From the NCBI RefSeq assembly GCF_021497885.1, contig NZ_CP046523.1, positions 849,501 through 913,500 on the forward strand: DNA of 64,000 bases, in the 5' to 3' direction. Under the pieces are notes generated by a model. That model was not told the DNA's origin, made no database searches, and saw only the letters and a list, made by a program, of their open reading frames with translations. The DNA is from Streptococcus oralis (GTDB lineage: Bacteria; Bacillota; Bacilli; Lactobacillales; Streptococcaceae). The position numbers were made by a program, and so were the translations under genes. This document shows positions 6,882 through 17,010 of the stretch, piece after piece (within the stretch, counting starts at the first letter, position 1; each line of letters opens with the position of its first letter).

Positions 6882-7103
6882 ATGAATTTTGGACAAAACC
6901 TTTATAACTGGTTTCTATCAAACGCTCAATCACTGGTGCTTTTAGCAATCGTTGTGATTGGCTTGTATCTTGGCTTCAAGCGTGAGTTTAGCAAACTGAT
7001 TGGCTTTTTAATTATTGCGATTATTGCGGTTGGCTTAGTCTTCAACGCTGCTGGAGTAAAAGACATTTTACTAGAGCTATTCAATCGCATTATTGGTGCT
7101 TAA
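6882..7103 (+). CDS. orf19: Orf19, TcpD-like small membrane protein of the mating pore
   Basis: A 73-residue protein with two predicted membrane segments (about 16-31 and 37-55) and short charged ends. In Tn916 and related elements this position encodes a small TcpD-like component of the type IV secretion channel. The ATG follows GAGAGGAGAA (6867-6876). It heads the conjugation gene run through orf13 on the same strand. The IS and erm(B) lie upstream, so its native promoter context is partly replaced. Confidence 0.75.
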   Translation: MNFGQNLYNWFLSNAQSLVLLAIVVIGLYLGFKREFSKLIGFLIIAIIAVGLVFNAAGVKDILLELFNRIIGA

Positions 7104-7219
7104 ATAAAACCGTTCTTTTGTGGAATATAAGTGGTTTTCTTATGTTCCGCAAAGGAATAGTACACCAAACGAAGTGCGGTAGGGATTTTTGAATCTCTAC
7201 AAAGAAAGGACGTGAATAT

Positions 7220-7717
7220 ATGGACGATATGCAAGTCTATATTGCGAATTTAGGCAAATACAATGAGGGCGAATTGGTCGGTGCGTGGTTTACCTTTCCC
7301 ATTGACTTTGAGGAAGTCAAAGAGAAAATCGGCTTGAATGATGAATATGAGGAATACGCCATTCATGACTACGAGTTACCCTTTACGGTTGACGAATACA
7401 CTTCCATTGGCGAACTCAATCGCCTATGGGAAATGGTATCGGAGTTGCCAGAAGAACTACAATCGGAGCTATCTGCTCTGCTCACTCATTTTTCAAGTAT
7501 TGAAGAATTAAGCGAACATCAAGAAGATATTATCATTCATTCCGATTGTGATGATATGTCTGACGTGGCACGCTACTACATTGAAGAAACGGGTGCTTTA
7601 GGCGAAGTGCCAGCCAGTCTTCAAAACTATATTGATTATGAATCCTATGGTCGGGATTTAGACCTTTCGGGAACGTTTATCTCAACCAATCACGGGATTT
7701 TTGAAATCGTCTATTAA
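7220..7717 (+). CDS. ardA: ArdA antirestriction protein (Orf18)
   Basis: A 165-residue, strongly acidic DNA mimic that inhibits type I restriction enzymes, protecting the incoming single-to-double-strand transposon in a new host. The run of Asp and Glu, the YIANLGKYNEGELVGAWF start and the C-terminal FEIVY are typical of Tn916 ArdA, whose structure is known. Length is as expected. The ATG follows GAAAGGA (7202-7208). It lies within the conjugation operon, between orf19 and orf17. Confidence 0.93.
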   Translation: MDDMQVYIANLGKYNEGELVGAWFTFPIDFEEVKEKIGLNDEYEEYAIHDYELPFTVDEYTSIGELNRLWEMVSELPEELQSELSALLTHFSSIEELSEHQEDIIIHSDCDDMSDVARYYIEETGALGEVPASLQNYIDYESYGRDLDLSGTFISTNHGIFEIVY

Positions 7718-7803
7718 ATCTGTCGGTACATTCTTACTGGCAGATTTTCTTGTTTACGGGGTAGTCAAAAGACTATCCCCATTTTTATGAAAGGATTGAT
7801 TAC

Positions 7804-8196
7804 ATGAAGAAAATACGAAGCTATACCAGTATCTGGTCTGTGGAAAAGGTACTGTATTCTATCAATGATTTTAGACTTCCGTTTCCCATAACCTTTACGC
7901 AAATGACATGGTTTGTCGTGTCACTCTTTGCAGTGATGATACTTGGCAACTTGCCCCCTCTTTCCATGATAGAGGGAGCATTTCTCAAATACTTTGGGAT
8001 TCCTGTGGCTTTCACATGGTTTATGTCTACAAAAACTTTTGATGGTAAAAAGCCTTATGGATTTTTGAAGTCTGTCATTGCTTATGCACTGCGACCAAAG
8101 CTGACCTATGCAGGAAAAAAAGTAACGCTTGGCAGAAACCAGCCACAAGAAGCCATTACAGCAGTTAGGAGTGAATTTTATGGCATATCCAATTAA
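7804..8196 (+). CDS. orf17: Orf17, TcpE-like conjugation membrane protein
   Basis: A 130-residue protein of the TcpE family with two closely spaced hydrophobic segments (about 31-70) and a basic C-terminus. It is an inner part of the Tn916 mating apparatus, associated with the VirB4-like ATPase encoded next. The start ATG at 7804 follows GAAAGGATT (7789-7797). Its 3' end overlaps the start of orf16 by 17 nt, indicating coupled translation. No defect is seen. Confidence 0.85.
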   Translation: MKKIRSYTSIWSVEKVLYSINDFRLPFPITFTQMTWFVVSLFAVMILGNLPPLSMIEGAFLKYFGIPVAFTWFMSTKTFDGKKPYGFLKSVIAYALRPKLTYAGKKVTLGRNQPQEAITAVRSEFYGISN

Positions 8197-10627
8197 ATAC
8201 ATTGAAAACAATCTCGTCTGGAATAAAGACGGGGAATGTTATGCTTACTATGAGCTTGTTCCTTACAATTACTCATTTCTAAGTCCAGAACAGAAAATAC
8301 AAGTGCATGATTCTTTCAGACAGCTTATCGCACAAAATCGTGATGGCAAAATTCATGCTTTACAAATCAGTACAGAATCCAGCATACGTTCTGCACAAGA
8401 GCGTTCCAAAAATGAAGTCACTGGCAAGCTCAAAGCGGTTGCCTATGACAAAATCGACCAACAGACAGACGCTTTAATATCCATGATTGGCGAAAATCAA
8501 GTGAACTACCGTTTCTTTATCGGCTTTAAGTTGCTTCTCAACGATCAGGAGTTTTCTATGAAAAGTCTTACCGTTGAAGCAAAAAATGCTTTGTCTGATT
8601 TTGTCTATGATGTGAACCATAAGCTGATGGGCGATTTTGTTAGTATGAGTAATGATGAAATCCTGCGTTTTCAGAAGATGGAAAAGCTCTTAGAAAATAA
8701 AATCTCTCGTCGTTTCAAAATCCGCAGGTTAGATAAGGACGACTTCGGCTATCTGATTGAACACCTTTACGGACAGACAGGCACTGCCTATGAAGAGTAT
8801 GAGTACCATCTATCAAAGAAAAAGCTGGATAATGAAACGCTGATTAAATACTATGACTTGATTAAGCCTACTCGCTGTTTGGTGGAAGAAAAACAGCGAT
8901 ATTTGAAAATCCAGCAGGAAGATGAAACCGTCTATGTAGCTTACTTTACCATTAACAGCATTGTCGGAGAACTGGACTTCCCGTCCTCTGAAATCTTCTA
9001 CTACCAGCAACAGCAATTTACATTCCCGATTGATACGTCAATGAATGTGGAAATTGTAGCGAATCGTAAAGCCCTATCTACTGTCCGCAATAAAAAGAAA
9101 GAACTGAAAGACTTGGATAACCACGCTTGGCAAAGTGATAATGAAACCAGCTCCAATGTGGCGGAAGCTCTGGAAAGTGTGAATGAGCTGGAAACCAATT
9201 TAGACCAAAGCAAGGAATCTATGTACAAGCTGTCTTATGTGGTAAGGGTATCAGCAAATGATCTTGACGAACTCAAACGTCGTTGTAATGAAGTGAAAGA
9301 TTTTTATGACGATTTAAGCGTAAAACTGGTACGACCATTTGGGGATATGCTCGGCTTACATGAAGAATTTTTACCTGCCAGCAAGCGTTATATGAATGAT
9401 TATATTCAATACGTGACCTCTGATTTCCTCGCTGGTTTAGGTTTTGGTGCTACTCAAATGCTGGGGGAAAATGAGGGGATTTATGTTGGCTACAGCTTAG
9501 ATACTGGACGCAATGTCTATCTGAAACCTGCTCTTGCCAGTCAAGGGGTTAAGGGTTCAGTAACCAATGCGTTAGCGTCGGCTTTTGTTGGTTCGCTGGG
9601 TGGTGGTAAATCCTTTGCGAATAACCTTATCGTCTATTATGCGGTGCTTTATGGGGCACAAGCAGTGATTGTAGACCCAAAAGCAGAACGTGGCAGATGG
9701 AAAGAAACCTTGCCAGAGATTTCCCATGAAATCAATATCGTCACTCTGACTTCTGATGAGAAAAACAAAGGCTTACTTGACCCTTATGTGATTATGAAAA
9801 ATCCCAAAGATTCTGAATCACTGGCTATTGATATTCTGACATTCCTTACGGGGATTTCCTCTCGTGATGGGGAACGCTTCCCAATCCTTAGAAAAGCCAT
9901 TCGTGCAGTAACCAATAGTGAAGTACGAGGGTTGATGAAAGTGATTGAGGAATTACGGGTTGAGAATACGCCACTAAGTACCAGTATAGCCGACCATATC
10001 GAAAGTTTTACAGACTATGACTTTGCACATTTATTATTCAGTAATGGTTATGTGGAGCAGTCTATCAGCTTAGAAAAACAACTGAACATTATACAGGTTG
10101 CGGACTTGGTACTTCCCGACAAGGAAACTTCCTTTGAGGAATATACCACTATGGAGCTTTTATCCGTTGCTATGCTGATTGTCATTAGTACCTTTGCTTT
10201 AGACTTTATCCATACAGACCGAAGCATTTTCAAGATTGTAGATTTAGACGAAGCATGGAGCTTTTTACAGGTAGCACAAGGAAAAACACTATCTATGAAG
10301 CTGGTTCGGGCTGGTCGTGCTATGAACGCTGGGGTATATTTCGTGACCCAAAATACAGACGACCTCTTAGATGAAAAACTGAAAAATAACCTCGGCTTAA
10401 AATTTGCATTTCGTTCCACTGACCTTAACGAGATTAAAAAGACCTTAGCCTTTTTTGGTGTAGACCCAGAGGACGAAAACAATCAGAAGCGATTGCGTGA
10501 TTTGGAAAACGGGCAATGCCTTATCAGTGATTTATATGGTCGTGTCGGTGTGATACAGTTCCACCCTGTATTTGAAGAACTGCTCCATGCCTTTGATACC
10601 AGACCACCTGTGCGAAAAGAGGTGTAA
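8180..10627 (+). CDS. orf16: Orf16, VirB4-like conjugation ATPase (TcpF)
   Basis: An 815-residue ATPase that energises the mating channel at the membrane. The ATG at 8180 after TTAGGAG is preferred over the upstream in-frame TTG at 8129. Walker A (GSLGGGKSFANN) lies near residues 470-481 and the Walker B-type IVDLDEAW near 682-690. RAGRAMNAGVYFVTQN downstream is typical of the VirB4/TraC group. It overlaps orf17 and is followed 2 nt later by orf15. Intact. Confidence 0.93.
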   Translation: MAYPIKYIENNLVWNKDGECYAYYELVPYNYSFLSPEQKIQVHDSFRQLIAQNRDGKIHALQISTESSIRSAQERSKNEVTGKLKAVAYDKIDQQTDALISMIGENQVNYRFFIGFKLLLNDQEFSMKSLTVEAKNALSDFVYDVNHKLMGDFVSMSNDEILRFQKMEKLLENKISRRFKIRRLDKDDFGYLIEHLYGQTGTAYEEYEYHLSKKKLDNETLIKYYDLIKPTRCLVEEKQRYLKIQQEDETVYVAYFTINSIVGELDFPSSEIFYYQQQQFTFPIDTSMNVEIVANRKALSTVRNKKKELKDLDNHAWQSDNETSSNVAEALESVNELETNLDQSKESMYKLSYVVRVSANDLDELKRRCNEVKDFYDDLSVKLVRPFGDMLGLHEEFLPASKRYMNDYIQYVTSDFLAGLGFGATQMLGENEGIYVGYSLDTGRNVYLKPALASQGVKGSVTNALASAFVGSLGGGKSFANNLIVYYAVLYGAQAVIVDPKAERGRWKETLPEISHEINIVTLTSDEKNKGLLDPYVIMKNPKDSESLAIDILTFLTGISSRDGERFPILRKAIRAVTNSEVRGLMKVIEELRVENTPLSTSIADHIESFTDYDFAHLLFSNGYVEQSISLEKQLNIIQVADLVLPDKETSFEEYTTMELLSVAMLIVISTFALDFIHTDRSIFKIVDLDEAWSFLQVAQGKTLSMKLVRAGRAMNAGVYFVTQNTDDLLDEKLKNNLGLKFAFRSTDLNEIKKTLAFFGVDPEDENNQKRLRDLENGQCLISDLYGRVGVIQFHPVFEELLHAFDTRPPVRKEV

Positions 10628-10629
10628 AT

Positions 10630-12807
10630 GTGAAACCATCAATAGTAAACAGAATAAAATCAAACTGGACGCTGAAACGTCTAGGTAAAGTGGCAATGAC
10701 AGTGGCTTTCACACTTGTGATTGCCATTTTTCTTTTAGCCATGCTGGGAACGGTGGTTCAAGCTGCGAGCTTGGTAGATGATACGGTCAATGTGGCAAAT
10801 GAATACAGCCGATACCCACTTGAAAACTATCAACTGGATTTTTATGTGGATAATAGCTGGGGCTGGCTTCCGTGGAACTGGTCGGACGGGATTGGAAAAC
10901 AGGTCATGTATGGACTATATGCCATTACCAATTTTATTTGGACAATCAGTTTGTATGTTTCCAATGCGACAGGTTACTTAGTACAGGAAGCCTATTCCTT
11001 AGACTTCATTTCCGCTACAGCAGATTCCATTGGTAAGAATATGCAGACCTTAGCTGGTGTGAGTGCAAACGGATTTTCAACAGAGGGTTTCTATGTTGGA
11101 TTCCTCTTACTCTTGATTTTGGTTCTTGGGGTTTATGTTGCCTATACGGGACTGATAAAGAGAGAAACCACAAAGGCAATTCATGCCATTATGAATTTTG
11201 TGCTGGTGTTTATCCTATCGGCTTCCTTTATTGCCTACGCTCCCGACTACATTAAAAAAATCAATGACTTTTCATCAGACATCAGTAATGCCAGTTTATC
11301 ACTTGGCACGAAGATTGTCATGCCCCATTCCGATAGTCAAGGCAAGGACAGCGTGGACTTAATCAGAGATAGCCTGTTTTCCATACAGGTTCAGCAACCG
11401 TGGCTACTGCTTCAATACAACAGTTCAGACATTGAAAGTATCGGTATTGACCGTGTGGAAAGCCTGCTCTCCACCAGCCCAGATTCCAACAATGGCGAAG
11501 ACAGAGAAAAAATTGTTGCGGAAGAAATTGAAGACAGAAGCAATACCAATCTAACCATTACAAAGACCATTAACCGTTTAGGTACAGTCTTCTTCCTATT
11601 TGTCTTCAATATTGGGATTTCCATATTTGTATTCCTATTAACAGGAATCATGATTTTCTCGCAGGTACTTTTTATCATCTATGCTATGTTTCTGCCTGTG
11701 AGCTTTATTTTAAGCATGATTCCATCATTTGATGGTATGTCAAAACGAGCCATAACAAAGCTCTTTAATACCATTTTGACACGAGCTGGAATCACATTGA
11801 TTATTACGACAGCATTTAGTATTTCAACCATGCTCTATACCTTATCGGCTGGTTATCCGTTCTTTTTGATTGCTTTTCTACAGATTGTGACCTTTGCAGG
11901 AATCTACTTCAAGCTGGGCGATTTAATGAGTATGTTTTCTCTACAGAGTAACGATTCTCAAAGTGTGGGAAGTCGTGTGATGAGAAAACCTCGTATGCTT
12001 ATGCACGCTCACATGCACCGTCTACAGCGGAAACTTGGACGTTCCATGACTACTCTAGGGGCTGGGTCTGCCATTGTTACAGGTAAAAAAGGACAGTCGG
12101 GTTCGGGGAGTTCTGCAAGGACACAAGCAGATCACTCCCGACCAGACGGAAAGGAAAAATCAACACTTGGAAAACGTATCGGTCAAACCATCGGTACAGT
12201 AGCTGATACCAAAGACAGAATGGTAGACACTGCTAGTGGTTTGAAAGAACAGGTTAAAGATTTGCCGACCAATGCAAGATATGCAGTATATCAAGGAAAA
12301 TCCAAAGTAAAAGAGAATGTCCGTGATTTAACCAGTAGTATTTCTCAAACCAAAGCGGACAGAGCCAGTGGACGCAAGGAACAGCAGGAACAAAGGCGAA
12401 AAACCATTGCGAAGCGTCGCTCTGAAATGGAACAGGTCAAACAGAAAAAACAGCCTGCTTCTTCTGTTCATGAAAGACCGACTACAAGACAAGAACAATA
12501 TCATGATGAACAGACCTCAAAACAGTCTAATATTCAGACTTCATATAAGGAATCTCAACAAGCCAAACAAGAGCGTCCAGCAGTTAAGTCCGATTTTTCA
12601 AGTCCAAAAGTGGAACGCCAAGGCAATACCGTTCAAGAAAAAACCGTTCAAAAGCCAGCAACTTCAACCACTACAGCAGATAGAACTTCACAACGTCCAA
12701 TCACAAAAGAACGTCCGTCTACTGTTCAAAGAGTACCACTACAAAATACAAGAAGTAGACCACCAATCAAAACCGCCACCATTAAGAAAGTCGGTAAGAA
12801 ACCATGA
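10630..12807 (+). CDS. orf15: Orf15, VirB6-like multi-span membrane protein
   Basis: A 725-residue polytopic channel component of the Tn916 conjugation system. It starts with GTG at 10630; the overlapping ATG at 10628 is followed at once by a stop. An N-terminal hydrophobic segment (about 17-40) and further segments around 85-105, 155-200, 310-360 and 375-425 are visible. They are followed by a long, basic, Gln/Lys/Ser-rich tail of about 270 residues, presumably cytoplasmic. It ends in a 4-nt overlap with orf14. Confidence 0.88.
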   Translation: MKPSIVNRIKSNWTLKRLGKVAMTVAFTLVIAIFLLAMLGTVVQAASLVDDTVNVANEYSRYPLENYQLDFYVDNSWGWLPWNWSDGIGKQVMYGLYAITNFIWTISLYVSNATGYLVQEAYSLDFISATADSIGKNMQTLAGVSANGFSTEGFYVGFLLLLILVLGVYVAYTGLIKRETTKAIHAIMNFVLVFILSASFIAYAPDYIKKINDFSSDISNASLSLGTKIVMPHSDSQGKDSVDLIRDSLFSIQVQQPWLLLQYNSSDIESIGIDRVESLLSTSPDSNNGEDREKIVAEEIEDRSNTNLTITKTINRLGTVFFLFVFNIGISIFVFLLTGIMIFSQVLFIIYAMFLPVSFILSMIPSFDGMSKRAITKLFNTILTRAGITLIITTAFSISTMLYTLSAGYPFFLIAFLQIVTFAGIYFKLGDLMSMFSLQSNDSQSVGSRVMRKPRMLMHAHMHRLQRKLGRSMTTLGAGSAIVTGKKGQSGSGSSARTQADHSRPDGKEKSTLGKRIGQTIGTVADTKDRMVDTASGLKEQVKDLPTNARYAVYQGKSKVKENVRDLTSSISQTKADRASGRKEQQEQRRKTIAKRRSEMEQVKQKKQPASSVHERPTTRQEQYHDEQTSKQSNIQTSYKESQQAKQERPAVKSDFSSPKVERQGNTVQEKTVQKPATSTTTADRTSQRPITKERPSTVQRVPLQNTRSRPPIKTATIKKVGKKP

Positions 12808-13685
12808 AGTTGAAAACTTTAGTGATTGGTGGTTCTGGATTATTCTTGATGGTCTTCTCACTGCTTCTGTTTGTTGCCATTTTATTTTCAGATGAACAGG
12901 ACAGCGGAATTTCCAATATTCATTATGGAGGTGTGAATGTTTCCGCAGAAGTGCTGGCTCATAAGCCTATGGTAGAAAAATATGCCAAAGAATATGGCGT
13001 TGAAGAATATGTCAACATACTTCTTGCGATTATACAGGTGGAATCGGGCGGTACTGCGGAAGATGTTATGCAGTCCTCGGAATCCCTCGGTCTTCCACCT
13101 AATTCATTGAGTACAGAAGAATCCATTAAGCAAGGTGTGAAGTATTTCAGTGAATTATTAGCCAGTAGCGAAAGGCTCAGTGTAGATTTAGAATCGGTTA
13201 TCCAGTCCTACAATTATGGTGGTGGTTTCTTAGGGTATGTGGCTAATCGTGGAAATAAATATACCTTTGAACTGGCTCAAAGTTTCTCAAAAGAGTATTC
13301 AGGTGGCGAAAAAGTGTCTTACCCCAATCCCATAGCCATACCTATCAATGGGGGCTGGCGATACGTTTACGGTGGAGCTTCCCCGACTACTTCTTTTGAT
13401 TGTAGCGGACTGACACAATGGACGTATGGAAAAGCTGGAATTAACTTACCACGAACCGCACAACAGCAATATGATGTGACCCAGCATATCCCACTATCGG
13501 AAGCACAAGCTGGCGATTTGGTTTTCTTTCATTCTACCTATAACGCTGGCTCTTATATTACTCATGTTGGGATATACCTTGGCAATAACCGTATGTTTCA
13601 TGCAGGCGACCCAATCGGTTATGCCGACTTAACAAGCCCCTACTGGCAACAGCATTTAGTGGGAGCAGGACGAATCAAACAATGA
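12804..13685 (+). CDS. orf14: Orf14, bifunctional lysozyme-like / NlpC-P60 cell-wall hydrolase
   Basis: A 293-residue peptidoglycan hydrolase that opens the wall for the mating channel. An N-terminal membrane anchor (about 5-28) is followed by a lysozyme-like domain with the likely catalytic Glu in QVESGG (about 80-85). The NlpC/P60 endopeptidase domain carries the catalytic Cys in FDCSGL (near 198) and His in HVGIYL (near 253). The ATG overlaps the orf15 stop, and the stop overlaps orf13, both by 4 nt. All expected catalytic residues are present. Confidence 0.92.
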   Translation: MKLKTLVIGGSGLFLMVFSLLLFVAILFSDEQDSGISNIHYGGVNVSAEVLAHKPMVEKYAKEYGVEEYVNILLAIIQVESGGTAEDVMQSSESLGLPPNSLSTEESIKQGVKYFSELLASSERLSVDLESVIQSYNYGGGFLGYVANRGNKYTFELAQSFSKEYSGGEKVSYPNPIAIPINGGWRYVYGGASPTTSFDCSGLTQWTYGKAGINLPRTAQQQYDVTQHIPLSEAQAGDLVFFHSTYNAGSYITHVGIYLGNNRMFHAGDPIGYADLTSPYWQQHLVGAGRIKQ

Positions 13686-14617
13686 GAAAGGAAGATTTAA
13701 TGATGAAATTTAGAAAAAATCAGAATAAAGAAAAACAGATACCAAAGGAAAAGAAACCTCGTGTCTACTATAAGGTCAATCCTCATAAAAAGGTTGTGAT
13801 TGCCTTGTGGGTACTTTTAGGGCTTAGTTTCAGCTTTGCGATATTCAAGCACTTTACAGCTATAGATACTCATACTATTCACGAAACAACTATCATAGAA
13901 AAGGAATACGTTGATACTCATCATGTAGAAAATTTTGTAGAGAACTTTGCGAAAGTCTACTATTCATGGGAGCAATCCGATAAGTCCATTGATAATCGAA
14001 TGGAAAGTCTAAAAGGCTATCTGACAGATGAACTTCAAGCTCTCAATGTTGATACAGTACGCAAAGATATTCCTGTATCGTCTTCTGTAAGAGGATTTCA
14101 GATATGGACGGTAGAGCCAACTGGCGACAATGAGTTTAATGTAACCTACAGTGTAGACCAGCTCATTACAGAGGGAGAAAATACAAAGACCGTCCACTCT
14201 GCTTATATAGTGAGTGTCTATGTAGATGGTTCTGGAAATATGGTACTGGTTAAGAATCCGACCATTACCAACATACCTAAGAAATCAAGTTATAAACCAA
14301 AAGCCATTGAAAGTGAGGGGACGGTTGATTCCATTACAACCAATGAAATCAATGAGTTTTTAACGACGTTCTTCAAGCTCTATCCTACAGCGACAGCCAG
14401 TGAACTTTCCTACTATGTGAATGACGGGATATTAAAACCAATCGGAAAAGAGTACATCTTTCAAGAACTGGTAAATCCTATTCACAATCGTAAGGATAAT
14501 CAAGTCACGGTATCGCTGACAGTGGAGTATATCGACCAGCAGACCAAAGCAACGCAGGTATCTCAATTTGATTTGGTACTTGAAAAGAACGGGAGTAATT
14601 GGAAGATTATAGAATAA
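13682..14617 (+). CDS. orf13: Orf13, TcpC-like conjugation protein
   Basis: A 311-residue bitopic protein. A basic cytoplasmic start precedes one membrane segment (about 39-58, VVIALWVLLGLSFSFAIF) and two extracellular NTF2-like TcpC repeats. TcpC anchors the mating complex to the cell envelope. The ATG at 13682 overlaps the orf14 stop; a second in-frame ATG at 13700, after AAAGGAAG, is an equally good start. It is the last gene of the conjugation run before the tet(M) region. Confidence 0.87.
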   Translation: MRKEDLMMKFRKNQNKEKQIPKEKKPRVYYKVNPHKKVVIALWVLLGLSFSFAIFKHFTAIDTHTIHETTIIEKEYVDTHHVENFVENFAKVYYSWEQSDKSIDNRMESLKGYLTDELQALNVDTVRKDIPVSSSVRGFQIWTVEPTGDNEFNVTYSVDQLITEGENTKTVHSAYIVSVYVDGSGNMVLVKNPTITNIPKKSSYKPKAIESEGTVDSITTNEINEFLTTFFKLYPTATASELSYYVNDGILKPIGKEYIFQELVNPIHNRKDNQVTVSLTVEYIDQQTKATQVSQFDLVLEKNGSNWKIIE

Positions 14618-14686
14618 CAAATATTGGTACATTATTACAGCTATTTTGTAATCACGTACTCTCTTTGATAAAAAATTGGAGATTCC

Positions 14687-14715
14687 TTTACAAATATGCT
14701 CTTATGTGCTATTAT
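14687..14715 (+). promoter_or_regulatory. tet(M) promoter
   Basis: TTTACA (14687-14692), a 17-nt spacer and TATTAT (14710-14715) stand upstream of the tet(M) leader region. The position agrees with the promoter described for Tn916 tet(M). Confidence 0.75.
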
Positions 14716-14746
14716 TTAAGTATCTATTTAAAAGGAGTTAATAAAT

Positions 14747-14770
14747 ATGCGGCAAGGTATTCTTAAATAA
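14747..14770 (+). CDS. Seven-residue leader ORF upstream of tet(M)
   Basis: ATG at 14747 reads MRQGILK and stops. It is preceded by AAGGAG (14732-14737). Its codons form the left arm of a long inverted repeat (14756-14853), so its translation could affect leader folding. Function is inferred from position only. Confidence 0.4.
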   Translation: MRQGILK

Positions 14771-14853
14771 ACTGTCAATTTGATAGTGGGAACAAATAAT
14801 TGGATGTCCTTTTTTAGGAGGGCTTAGTTTTTTGTACCCAGTTTAAGAATACC
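14756..14853 (+). terminator. Long-range inverted repeat in the tet(M) leader
   Basis: GGTATTCTTAAA followed by TAAACTG (14756-14774) faces CAGTTTA overlapping TTTAAGAATACC (14839-14853). The arms enclose T-rich stretches and can compete with the downstream attenuator. Confidence 0.5.
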
Positions 14854-14891
14854 TTTATCATGTGATTCTAAAGTATCCGGAGAATATCTGT

Positions 14892-14978
14892 ATGCTTTGT
14901 ATGCCTATGGTTATGCATAAAAATCCCAGTGATAAAAGTATTTATCACTGGGATTTTTATGCCCTTTTGGGTTTTTGA
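14892..14978 (+). CDS. orf12: Orf12, tet(M) leader peptide
   Basis: A 28-residue ORF starting MLCMPMVMHKNPSDKSIYHW. Its second half spans the attenuator hairpin and its stop is 15 nt before the tet(M) ATG. In Tn916, tetracycline is proposed to alter translation of this leader so that transcription reads through the attenuator into tet(M) and beyond. The sequence looks canonical. Confidence 0.85.
   Translation: MLCMPMVMHKNPSDKSIYHWDFYALLGF
14921..14960 (+). terminator. tet(M) transcription attenuator
   Basis: AAATCCCAGTGATAAA (14921-14936) and TTTATCACTGGGATTT (14941-14956) form a perfect 16-bp stem with an AGTA loop, followed by T residues. It lies inside the orf12 frame, as in Tn916. Confidence 0.85.
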
Positions 14979-14993
14979 ATGGAGGAAAATCAC

Positions 14994-16913
14994 ATGAAAA
15001 TTATTAATATTGGAGTTTTAGCTCATGTTGATGCAGGAAAAACTACCTTAACAGAAAGCTTATTATATAACAGTGGAGCGATTACAGAATTAGGAAGCGT
15101 GGACAAAGGTACAACGAGGACGGATAATACGCTTTTAGAACGTCAGAGAGGAATTACAATTCAGACAGGAATAACCTCTTTTCAGTGGGAAAATACGAAG
15201 GTGAACATCATAGACACGCCAGGACATATGGATTTCTTAGCAGAAGTATATCGTTCATTATCAGTTTTAGATGGGGCAATTCTACTGATTTCTGCAAAAG
15301 ATGGCGTACAAGCACAAACTCGTATATTATTTCATGCACTTAGGAAAATGGGGATTCCCACAATCTTTTTTATCAATAAGATTGACCAAAATGGAATTGA
15401 TTTATCAACGGTTTATCAGGATATTAAAGAGAAACTTTCTGCCGAAATTGTAATCAAACAGAAGGTAGAACTGTATCCTAATATGTGTGTGACGAACTTT
15501 ACCGAATCTGAACAATGGGATACGGTAATAGAGGGAAACGATGACCTTTTAGAGAAATATATGTCCGGTAAATCATTAGAAGCATTGGAACTCGAACAAG
15601 AGGAAAGCATAAGATTTCAGAATTGTTCTCTGTTCCCTCTTTATCATGGAAGTGCAAAAAGTAATATAGGGATTGATAACCTTATAGAAGTTATTACTAA
15701 TAAATTTTATTCATCAACACATCGAGGTCCGTCTGAACTTTGCGGAAATGTTTTCAAAATTGAATATACAAAAAAAAGACAACGTCTTGCATATATACGC
15801 CTTTATAGTGGAGTACTACATTTACGAGATTCGGTTAGAGTATCAGAAAAAGAAAAAATAAAAGTTACAGAAATGTATACTTCAATAAATGGTGAATTAT
15901 GTAAGATTGATAGAGCTTATTCTGGAGAAATTGTTATTTTGCAAAATGAGTTTTTGAAGTTAAATAGTGTTCTTGGAGATACAAAACTATTGCCACAGAG
16001 AAAAAAGATTGAAAATCCGCACCCTCTACTACAAACAACTGTTGAACCGAGTAAACCTGAACAGAGAGAAATGTTGCTTGATGCCCTTTTGGAAATCTCA
16101 GATAGTGATCCGCTTCTACGATATTACGTGGATTCTACGACACATGAAATTATACTTTCTTTCTTAGGGAAAGTACAAATGGAAGTGATTAGTGCACTGT
16201 TGCAAGAAAAGTATCATGTGGAGATAGAACTAAAAGAGCCTACAGTCATTTATATGGAGAGACCGTTAAAAAATGCAGAATATACCATTCACATCGAAGT
16301 GCCGCCAAATCCTTTCTGGGCTTCCATTGGTTTATCTGTATCACCGCTTCCGTTGGGAAGTGGAATGCAGTATGAGAGCTCGGTTTCTCTTGGATACTTA
16401 AATCAATCGTTTCAAAATGCAGTTATGGAGGGGATACGCTATGGCTGTGAACAAGGATTGTATGGTTGGAATGTGACGGACTGTAAAATCTGTTTTAAGT
16501 ATGGCTTATACTATAGCCCTGTTAGTACCCCAGCAGATTTTCGGATGCTTGCTCCTATTGTATTGGAACAAGTCTTAAAAAAAGCTGGAACAGAATTGTT
16601 AGAGCCATATCTTAGTTTTAAAATTTATGCGCCACAGGAATATCTTTCACGAGCATACAACGATGCTCCTAAATATTGTGCGAACATCGTAGACACTCAA
16701 TTGAAAAATAATGAGGTCATTCTTAGTGGAGAAATCCCTGCTCGGTGTATTCAAGAATATCGTAGTGATTTAACTTTCTTTACAAATGGACGTAGTGTTT
16801 GTTTAACAGAGTTAAAAGGGTACCATGTTACTACCGGTGAACCTGTTTGCCAGCCCCGTCGTCCAAATAGTCGGATAGATAAAGTACGATATATGTTCAA
16901 TAAAATAACTTAG
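14994..16913 (+). CDS. tetM: Tetracycline ribosomal protection protein Tet(M)
   Basis: A 639-residue EF-G-like GTPase that removes tetracycline from the 30S A site. GTPase motifs are AHVDAGKTT (about 10-18), DTPGHMDF (about 74-81) and NKID (about 128-131). The C-terminal EF-G-like domains are complete. The ATG at 14994 follows GGAGG (14981-14985) and is preferred over the in-frame ATG at 14979, which overlaps the orf12 stop. Expression is controlled by the leader and attenuator just upstream. No truncation or mosaic break is evident by eye. Confidence 0.98.
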   Translation: MKIINIGVLAHVDAGKTTLTESLLYNSGAITELGSVDKGTTRTDNTLLERQRGITIQTGITSFQWENTKVNIIDTPGHMDFLAEVYRSLSVLDGAILLISAKDGVQAQTRILFHALRKMGIPTIFFINKIDQNGIDLSTVYQDIKEKLSAEIVIKQKVELYPNMCVTNFTESEQWDTVIEGNDDLLEKYMSGKSLEALELEQEESIRFQNCSLFPLYHGSAKSNIGIDNLIEVITNKFYSSTHRGPSELCGNVFKIEYTKKRQRLAYIRLYSGVLHLRDSVRVSEKEKIKVTEMYTSINGELCKIDRAYSGEIVILQNEFLKLNSVLGDTKLLPQRKKIENPHPLLQTTVEPSKPEQREMLLDALLEISDSDPLLRYYVDSTTHEIILSFLGKVQMEVISALLQEKYHVEIELKEPTVIYMERPLKNAEYTIHIEVPPNPFWASIGLSVSPLPLGSGMQYESSVSLGYLNQSFQNAVMEGIRYGCEQGLYGWNVTDCKICFKYGLYYSPVSTPADFRMLAPIVLEQVLKKAGTELLEPYLSFKIYAPQEYLSRAYNDAPKYCANIVDTQLKNNEVILSGEIPARCIQEYRSDLTFFTNGRSVCLTELKGYHVTTGEPVCQPRRPNSRIDKVRYMFNKIT

Positions 16914-17010
16914 TGTATTTTATGTTGTTATATAAATATGGTTTCTTGTTAAATAAGATGAAATATTTTTTAATAAAGATTTGAATTAAAGTGTAAAGGA
17001 GGAGATAGTT

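Noticed and set aside
10048..10482. 144-codon minus-strand frame inside orf16
   Set aside because: Antisense of the conserved VirB4 Walker B region.
12368..12895. 175-codon plus-strand frame across the orf15/orf14 junction
   Set aside because: Out-of-frame reading of the low-complexity orf15 tail; both true frames are well supported.
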